This document shows positions 60,618 through 64,000 of a DNA stretch of 64,000 bases, piece after piece. The stretch covers positions 124,001 to 188,000 of the forward strand of contig NZ_JACVWU010000011.1 of NCBI RefSeq assembly GCF_014596915.1, written 5' to 3'. How positions within the stretch are numbered: the first letter of the stretch is position 1; each line of letters starts with the position of its first letter. This DNA is from Streptomyces sp. TRM68416 (GTDB lineage Bacteria > Actinomycetota > Actinomycetes > Streptomycetales > Streptomycetaceae). The notes under the pieces are model-generated. The model was not told where the DNA came from. It ran no database searches and saw only the letters and a list, made by a program, of their open reading frames with translations. The position numbers and the translations under genes are program-made.

Positions 60618-61383
60618 CCAGGATGTAGACGTTCTCCTCGCCGCAGGCGAAGGTCAGCGTGTACGCGCCCGAGATGCCCGAGCCGCCCAGCAGCACCGGC
60701 GTCTCGCCCGACCGCACGGCCGCGGACAGGCGCTCGGCGGTCTCCCGGTGGCCCGGGGTCATGCACAGGGTCGTGCCGTCGGCGAAGACGTAGACGTCGA
60801 GGGTGCCCAGCGGGCCCGGGCGGACGTCGGTCAGTTCGGTGCCGGCGGAGGCCAGTTCCTCCAGGGCGGCGACCGTGCGCTCGTGGTCGTTCACGACCGG
60901 TGACTGCACCGGCACGAAGTCCGGGTGCGAGGGGTGGCGGCGGCGGGCCGCGGCCAGCTCCGGGGACTCCCCGGCGAACTCGTCGGCCTCCATGCCGTGC
61001 TCGGCGACCGGCTCCAGCGGCTCCAGGCCCACGAAGTCGGACTGCCGGGGCAGGAACAGCTCGCTGTCGGTCAGGCCGAGCAGCGTGGGGGCGTCGGAGG
61101 CGTCACGGGCCTCCTGGGCCGCCCAGAACGCGCGGGCCTCGGCGAGTTCCCGCTCACGCTCCTCGGCGAGCGCCTCCGCCACGGCGGCGCGTATCTCGTC
61201 GGTGTCGGCGGAGAGGCGGGCGGCGGGCACGAGGCCCCGGACCGCTGCCGCGTTGCTCTCGGCCAGCTCGGTGCGCAGGGCTGCGATCTGTCGACGCAGG
61301 CCCACGAGCGTGCGCAGGACGGCGACGCCCACGGCGCCGGTGGCGGCCGTGGTGAGCAGCAAGGCGATGGGCATGGCGCTCAC
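60592..61383 (-). CDS. Membrane-anchored conserved hypothetical protein
   Basis: 263 residues. One N-terminal membrane segment (about 5-25, IALLLTTAATGAVGVAVLRT), then a coiled-coil stretch (RRQIAALRTELAESNAA; EALAEERERELAEARAFW), an acidic middle, and a C-terminal beta-rich domain from about 165 (TLDVYVFADGTTLCMTPGH; AYTLTFACGEENVYILADR). The product probably has its bulk in the cytoplasm. No known family recognised. Its last codons belong to a degenerate tandem repeat. Confidence 0.8.
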   Translation of the reverse strand: MSAMPIALLLTTAATGAVGVAVLRTLVGLRRQIAALRTELAESNAAAVRGLVPAARLSADTDEIRAAVAEALAEERERELAEARAFWAAQEARDASDAPTLLGLTDSELFLPRQSDFVGLEPLEPVAEHGMEADEFAGESPELAAARRRHPSHPDFVPVQSPVVNDHERTVAALEELASAGTELTDVRPGPLGTLDVYVFADGTTLCMTPGHRETAERLSAAVRSGETPVLLGGSGISGAYTLTFACGEENVYILADRVIASL

Positions 61384-61581
61384 TGACGTACTCCCGGTTC
61401 AAAGTCGACCCCCGACTTCCTACATCAGCTTGAAGGGCGGACTAACCCGCTGTCAGTGCGTAACGTCACGAAACGGGCAGGACTTTGGGCCCGGGGTCTC
61501 TCGGTGAAGCGGCTCTGACCTGCGCGGATCCCTGTTCCGAGGGAGATAGGTCACATCCTGGGGGAGATTGGATCACAAATC

Positions 61582-61616
61582 GGCCCAGAACCTTGGACTT
61601 TCCTCGGTTCTGGGCC
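61582..61616 (-). terminator. Terminator after the thiolase gene
   Basis: GGCCCAGAACC and GGTTCTGGGCC form an 11-bp perfect stem with a 13-base loop, 57 bp downstream of the thiolase stop on its strand. Confidence 0.75.
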
Positions 61617-61673
61617 AAAGAGTGGCGCTGGGTTTCCGTACGGATACGGAGCGTTGGATTCAGGTCGGTTGGA

Positions 61674-62894
61674 TCAGCTGAGGCGCTCGATGACCATCGC
61701 CATGCCCTGGCCGCCGCCGACGCACATCGTCTCCAGGCCGAACTGCTTGTCGTGGAACTGGAGGGAGTTGATGAGCGTGCCGGTGATACGGGCGCCGGTC
61801 ATGCCGAAGGGGTGGCCCACGGCGATGGCGCCGCCGTTGACGTTCAGCTTGTCCGGGTCGATGCCGAGGTCGCGGTAGGAGGGGATCACCTGGGCGGCGA
61901 ACGCCTCGTTGATCTCCACCAGGTCGATGTCGTCGATGGTGAGGCCGGCGCGGCGCAGGGCCTGCTGCGAGGCCTCCACCGGGCCGAGGCCCATGATCTC
62001 GGGGGAGAGGCCGGAGACGCCGGTCGACACGATGCGGGCGAGCGGGGTGAGGCCGAGCTCCGCCGCCTTCGTGTCGGACATGATCACGAGCGCGGCGGCG
62101 CCGTCGTTGAGCGGGCAGCAGTTGCCGGCGGTGACGAGGCCGTCGGGGCGGAAGACGGGCTTGAGGCCCTGGACGCCCTCCAGGGTGACGCCGGCGCGCG
62201 GGCCGTCGTCCTTGCTGACGACCGTGCCGTCGGGGAGGGTCACCGGGGTGATCTCGCGCTCCCAGAAGCCGTTCTTGATGGCTTCCTCGGCGAGGTTCTG
62301 GGAACGGACGCCGAACTCGTCCATGTCCTGGCGGGTGACGCCCTTCCAGCGGGCGAGGTTCTCGGCGGTCTGGCCCATCGCGATGTAGGCGTCCGGCACG
62401 AGGCCGTCCTCGCGCGGGTCGTGCCAGGTGGTGCCCTCCTGCTGCGCTACGGCGGCGGTGCGGGCCTCGGCCTCGGCGAAGAACGGGTTGTGCGTGTCGG
62501 GGAGGCTGTCGGAGTTGCCCTTGGCGAAGCGGGAGACCATCTCGACGCCGGCCGAGATGAAGACGTCGCCCTCGCCGGCCTTGATGGCGTGCAGGGCCAT
62601 GCGGGAGGTCTGCAGGGAGGAGGAGCAGTAGCGGGTGATGGTGCAGCCGGGGAGGTGGTCCATTCCCATCTGCACGGCCACGATGCGGCCGAGGTTGTTG
62701 CCCTGCTCGCCGCCGGGGAGGCCGCAGCCGAGCATCAGGTCGTCGATGTCCTTCGGGTCCAGCTCGGGGACCTTGGCGAGGGCGGCCTGGATGATCGTGG
62801 CGGTGAGGTCGTCGGGGCGCAGGTCCTTGAGGGAGCCCTTGAAGGCGCGGCCGATGGGGGAGCGGGCGGTCGAGACGATCACGGCTTCGGGCAT
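61674..62894 (-). CDS. Acetyl-CoA C-acetyltransferase (thiolase)
   Basis: 406 residues from the ATG at 62894; an ATG at 62906 would add four residues. Condenses or cleaves acetyl-CoA units. The nucleophile is C90 in ITRYCSSSLQTSRMALHAI, NEAFAAQV supplies the Asn-Glu-Ala-Phe motif, GHPFGMTGAR the histidine and MCVGGGQGMAM the second cysteine. Complete and of normal length. The C-terminal motif set fits biosynthetic and degradative types equally; the isolated position gives no pathway context. Confidence 0.95.
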   Translation of the reverse strand: MPEAVIVSTARSPIGRAFKGSLKDLRPDDLTATIIQAALAKVPELDPKDIDDLMLGCGLPGGEQGNNLGRIVAVQMGMDHLPGCTITRYCSSSLQTSRMALHAIKAGEGDVFISAGVEMVSRFAKGNSDSLPDTHNPFFAEAEARTAAVAQQEGTTWHDPREDGLVPDAYIAMGQTAENLARWKGVTRQDMDEFGVRSQNLAEEAIKNGFWEREITPVTLPDGTVVSKDDGPRAGVTLEGVQGLKPVFRPDGLVTAGNCCPLNDGAAALVIMSDTKAAELGLTPLARIVSTGVSGLSPEIMGLGPVEASQQALRRAGLTIDDIDLVEINEAFAAQVIPSYRDLGIDPDKLNVNGGAIAVGHPFGMTGARITGTLINSLQFHDKQFGLETMCVGGGQGMAMVIERLS

Positions 62895-63222
62895 CAACGG
62901 CTCCATTGGCGTACGGGGTCGGCTGGGCTGTTTGGAAGTTACCCGTACGTATGGTTCAGGTCACGTGTGCGGGGGTGTGACTCGGGCCGCACTTTCTAAG
63001 CGCTTGCTTTCTCTCGCCCCCGCCGCCCCTACCCGTCCCGTCCTCCAGGGGCGCTGCCCCTTCGACCCCGCTGGGGGCTGCCGCCCCCAAACCCCCGCTT
63101 CGGCCTGAACGGCCTCGTCCTCAAACGCCGGACGGGCTGGATATAGCGACCGGCGCCTGCAAGCCCCCCGGGCCGCCGCCCCCTCGGGTGGGTGGGGGGT
63201 CGGGATGGTCGCTGCCTCGTCC
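62895..63222. other. Repeat-rich intergenic region (328 bp)
   Basis: No gene seen. It consists largely of words common between Streptomyces genes: CCCCGCCGCCCCTACCCGTC (also at 48964), a CCAGGGGCGCTGCCCC-type hairpin, a near-complete second copy of the dispersed repeat at 63102-63144 and, at its end, the start of a third partial copy. Confidence 0.75.
63102..63144 (+). repeat. Dispersed intergenic repeat, copy 2
   Basis: Matches copy 1 (49018-49063) over CGGCCTGAACGGCCTCGTCC and onward to CGGGCTGGATAT with no mismatch seen. Confidence 0.88.
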
Positions 63223-63242
63223 TCAAACGCCGGACGGGCTGG
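63214..63242 (+). repeat. Dispersed intergenic repeat, copy 3 (partial), overlapping a gene end
   Basis: CCTCGTCCTCAAACGCCGGA then CGGGCTGGA, as in copies 1 and 2. The stop codon of the minus-strand hydrolase gene (63223-63225) and its last six codons fall inside it. Confidence 0.85.
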
Positions 63243-64000
63243 AGGGGGACGGTTCCGGTTCTCCCAGCCTCCGGCGGCGCCTGCGCTTGAGCAGGGCCCA
63301 TGGGCCCCGGGGGCCCGTGGGCATGGCTGCTGTGACCTCTGTGCCCGGTTCCGAGGCTGCTTCGGCGGCGGCGCGGGCGACGGGGAGGAAGCCTTCGCGG
63401 CGGGAGGCGTCGGGGCGGTCCTCCTCGGCCGGCCAGAGGCCGAGGGCGGCGCAGACCGTGGGGAGGACGGCCATGGCTGCCGTGGCGTAGCCCTCGGCGG
63501 AGGGGTGGTAGTTGTCGGGGCCGAACAGCTCACGCGGGTTCGCCTCGAACTCGGGGCCCAGCAGGTCGCCCAGCGACACCGTGCGGCCGCCCTGCTCGAC
63601 GACGCCGATCGTCTGGGCGGCCGCCAACTGGCGCGAGGCCCGCCGGGCCAGCCAGCGCAGGGGCTGCTGGACGGGCTCGATCGTGCCCAGGTCGGGGCAG
63701 GTGCCGACGACGACCTCCGCGCCGGCGGTCCGCAGCCGCCGTACCGCCGTGGCGAGGCAGCGCACCGAGCGGGTCGGGGGCATCCGGTTGGTGACGTCGT
63801 TCGCGCCGATCATGATGACGCAGATGTCGGGCACCCGGGCGGAGTCCGCGAGGGCGAGCGCCACCTGGCGCTCCAGGTCGTCGGACCGGGCGCCGGGCAG
63901 CGCGACGTTGCGCAGGTCCACCGGCCGTTCCGCCACCGCGGCCAGGCCCGAGGCCAGCAGCGCGCCCGGCGTCTGCCCCGCCCGCCGTACGCCCTGGCCC
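63223..64000 (-). CDS. SGNH/GDSL hydrolase, C-terminal part (runs off the window)
   Basis: About 259 residues are visible; the N-terminus with the catalytic Ser block lies beyond base 64000. SGNH blocks seen: VIMIGANDVTN (block III, the Asn and Asp) and DNYHPSAEGYATAAM (block V, Asp and His of the triad). Such enzymes hydrolyse esters of lipids or carbohydrates; the family in actinomycetes is often secreted, but the signal region is not available. An Arg-rich tail ends in SPSGV, encoded by a dispersed intergenic repeat that also provides the stop codon. Confidence 0.88.
   Translation of the reverse strand, partial: GQGVRRAGQTPGALLASGLAAVAERPVDLRNVALPGARSDDLERQVALALADSARVPDICVIMIGANDVTNRMPPTRSVRCLATAVRRLRTAGAEVVVGTCPDLGTIEPVQQPLRWLARRASRQLAAAQTIGVVEQGGRTVSLGDLLGPEFEANPRELFGPDNYHPSAEGYATAAMAVLPTVCAALGLWPAEEDRPDASRREGFLPVARAAAEAASEPGTEVTAAMPTGPRGPWALLKRRRRRRLGEPEPSPSSPSGV

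Overview
The window is chromosomal DNA from a Streptomyces or very close relative. The evidence is very high GC with mostly C/G third codon positions, many GTG starts and one TTG start, a bldA-type tRNA-Leu(UUA), resuscitation-promoting factors behind a c-di-AMP riboswitch, and a Rex operator upstream of a type II NADH dehydrogenase. The order ppc, pth, rplY, prs, glmU ... mfd ... rpf, rpf, eno, divIC, ppx, ndh, cfa ... bldA, pobA matches, from memory, the S. coelicolor core stretch around SCO3079-SCO3128 read in reverse. I see no integrase, transposase, CRISPR array, rRNA or replication origin.

Layout. 1-9.3 kb: a partial fatty-acid desaturase, ppc, an LPXTG-type surface protein, a frameshifted membrane protein, then pth, rplY, prs, glmU and tRNA-Gln(UUG), all on the minus strand except ppc. 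9.3-18 kb is more accessory: a helix-turn-helix protein beside the tRNA, an orphan histidine kinase, then a two-sided locus of deaminase, HNH and SUKH/Imm35 proteins (toxin-type and immunity-type domains mixed, partly in the same polypeptides), and a DivIVA-like coiled-coil protein. 18-31 kb: a DUF485/sodium:solute symporter pair, a GNAT enzyme, a DHA2-type MFS exporter, a MacB/FtsX-type ABC exporter, mfd and a TetR repressor divergent from an SCO6745-family protein. 32-44 kb: a small MT0933-type antitoxin-like protein, a secreted HNH lipoprotein, a truncated LysR gene joined to a gene remnant, a lipoprotein, an unusual helix-turn-helix/N6-methylase/specificity fusion, a membrane protein with a Ser/Thr kinase, a SurA-like lipoprotein, mazG and a cytochrome P450.

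44-57 kb is growth and energy core: two Rpf muralytic proteins (the second behind the riboswitch), eno, divIC/ftsB, DUF501, ppx, ndh, cfa and a second ABC exporter. 57-64 kb: bldA, pobA, a BI-1 family membrane protein, small conserved proteins, an acetyl-CoA acetyltransferase and a partial SGNH hydrolase.

Most interesting for follow-up: (1) the deaminase/HNH/SUKH/Imm35 locus at 11.7-16.9 kb; (2) the methylase-like gene at 36.1-38.3 kb, with seven GTGWWCAC-type sites inside its own coding sequence, one more in its promoter region, and an HPPF in place of the usual NPPF motif; (3) decaying tandem repeats growing from the 3' ends of two genes; (4) a deletion scar fusing a headless LysR gene to a gene remnant; and (5) several strong unassigned palindromes in promoter regions. 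All functional statements rest on motif reading by eye; no search was run.
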